64,000 bases of DNA from contig NC_092322.1 in the NCBI RefSeq assembly GCF_036785885.1, positions 14,282,466 to 14,346,465 of the forward strand. The letters run 5' to 3'. Origin of the DNA: Coffea arabica. Its lineage: Eukaryota > Streptophyta > Magnoliopsida > Gentianales > Rubiaceae. The stretch's first letter is position 1; each line of letters starts with the position of its first letter. The position numbers and the translations under genes were made by a program. A model generated the notes under the pieces. It saw only the letters and a list, made by a program, of their open reading frames with translations. It ran no database searches and was not told where the DNA came from. Below, one piece after another: positions 63,327-64,000 of the stretch.

Positions 63327-64000
63327 ATAAAACGGCATCAATTCCAATTATACAGTTTTCTTTGTTCCTTTTCTTTAATCTGCAATGATGTGAGTAGAAT
63401 TCCTTATAAAGCCAACCAAAAAGACTTTAGATGAAAATCAAGTCACAAGTCTAAAACTTGGCTTAGTCAGCAAAGTTGCTAAGGTAATTATTGTCAGTTT
63501 TACTGAGAGTTTATTTTCTTGGTCTTGGCATAAGTTTGTCCTCGTTCATACAATTATAACATTCTATATAATCGAAATCTTTCTTAATATCGTGTGCAAT
63601 ACTCATGGGAGTCTTATTATGGATCAAAGGTATAAAGATCCTTCTTATTAACTTTAGAGGACTATTGACAATGGTAACTCATAATCGCAAAACTTGACTT
63701 AGTAATCTTACTCCTAAGGACTTGATTTTGATTAGTACCCCAATGAAATAGCTTATTAACATTTGCACTCCTCATTTACCCCTCTTGCCCGCTCCAATTT
63801 ACTCACTAAAAATATAGCATCCAAGAAATGCTAGAAACTAATTAAAGAGTGCAAATATCGCTTTCCTCCAGAAAACATATCCAACACCTGAACTTGGAAT
63901 GGTGATTGTAATTTCAAAAATTTTCTGTCTGATTGCTACGTTATTATTATTTCTCTATCAGACTTGGAATATTTTTTCTCCATGGAACTAAAATTCAATT
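63327..64000. other. Terminal intergenic DNA
   Basis: AT-rich; I see no gene or repeat in it. Confidence 0.4.

Overview
This is a nuclear segment of a eudicot plant genome. It is AT-rich and dominated by plant-type transposable elements (Ty3/gypsy Athila-type and chromovirus LTR elements, a tRNA-iMet-primed TRIM array, Helitrons, MULE-type TIR elements). The host genes are single-exon G-type (bulb-type) lectin receptor-like kinases (LecRLKs) plus one small three-exon gene. The species cannot be named from the sequence alone.

Layout. 1-16.0 kb holds the first copy of a duplicated receptor-kinase pair: A1 (6404-8785) and B1 (13164-15515). Upstream of A1 is a TIR element nested in a second TIR element and carrying organelle-like DNA; a Helitron lies between A1 and B1. 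16.0-43.5 kb is a block of retroelements: a decayed Athila-type element (16011-29267) with a solo LTR of an opposite-strand relative inserted into its primer binding site; a young chromovirus (29642-35000); a tandem and partly inverted array of 50-bp-LTR miniature elements (35002-35978); and a young non-autonomous Athila-related element with its own 348-aa ORF (37649-43425). 43.5-55.9 kb holds the second copy of the pair, A2 (49458-51860) and B2 (53006-55357), with a copia-like solo LTR and a second Helitron upstream. 56.5-57.7 kb is a DUF167/UPF0235 gene, and 59.4-61.8 kb a fifth LecRLK, C, on the minus strand.

How the genes fit together. A1/B1 and A2/B2 are copies of one two-gene unit: coding regions, upstream and downstream flanks all align, and the TE block lies between them. 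B1, B2 and C keep the kinase catalytic residues and are of the non-RD type. A1 and A2 both have Asn in place of the catalytic-loop Asp and of the DFG Asp, so they look like pseudokinases that have been kept intact beside an active partner. By eye, the A copies differ mostly in the kinase and the B copies mostly in the lectin region.

The most interesting non-genic signal is a short hairpin next to the polypurine tract of the three LTR elements. Its loop is nearly invariant (TCCT or TTCT on the plus strand) and its stem bases change in compensating pairs between elements, which suggests a selected RNA or DNA structure. It occurs twice in each Athila-type element and overlaps the pol stop codon in the chromovirus.
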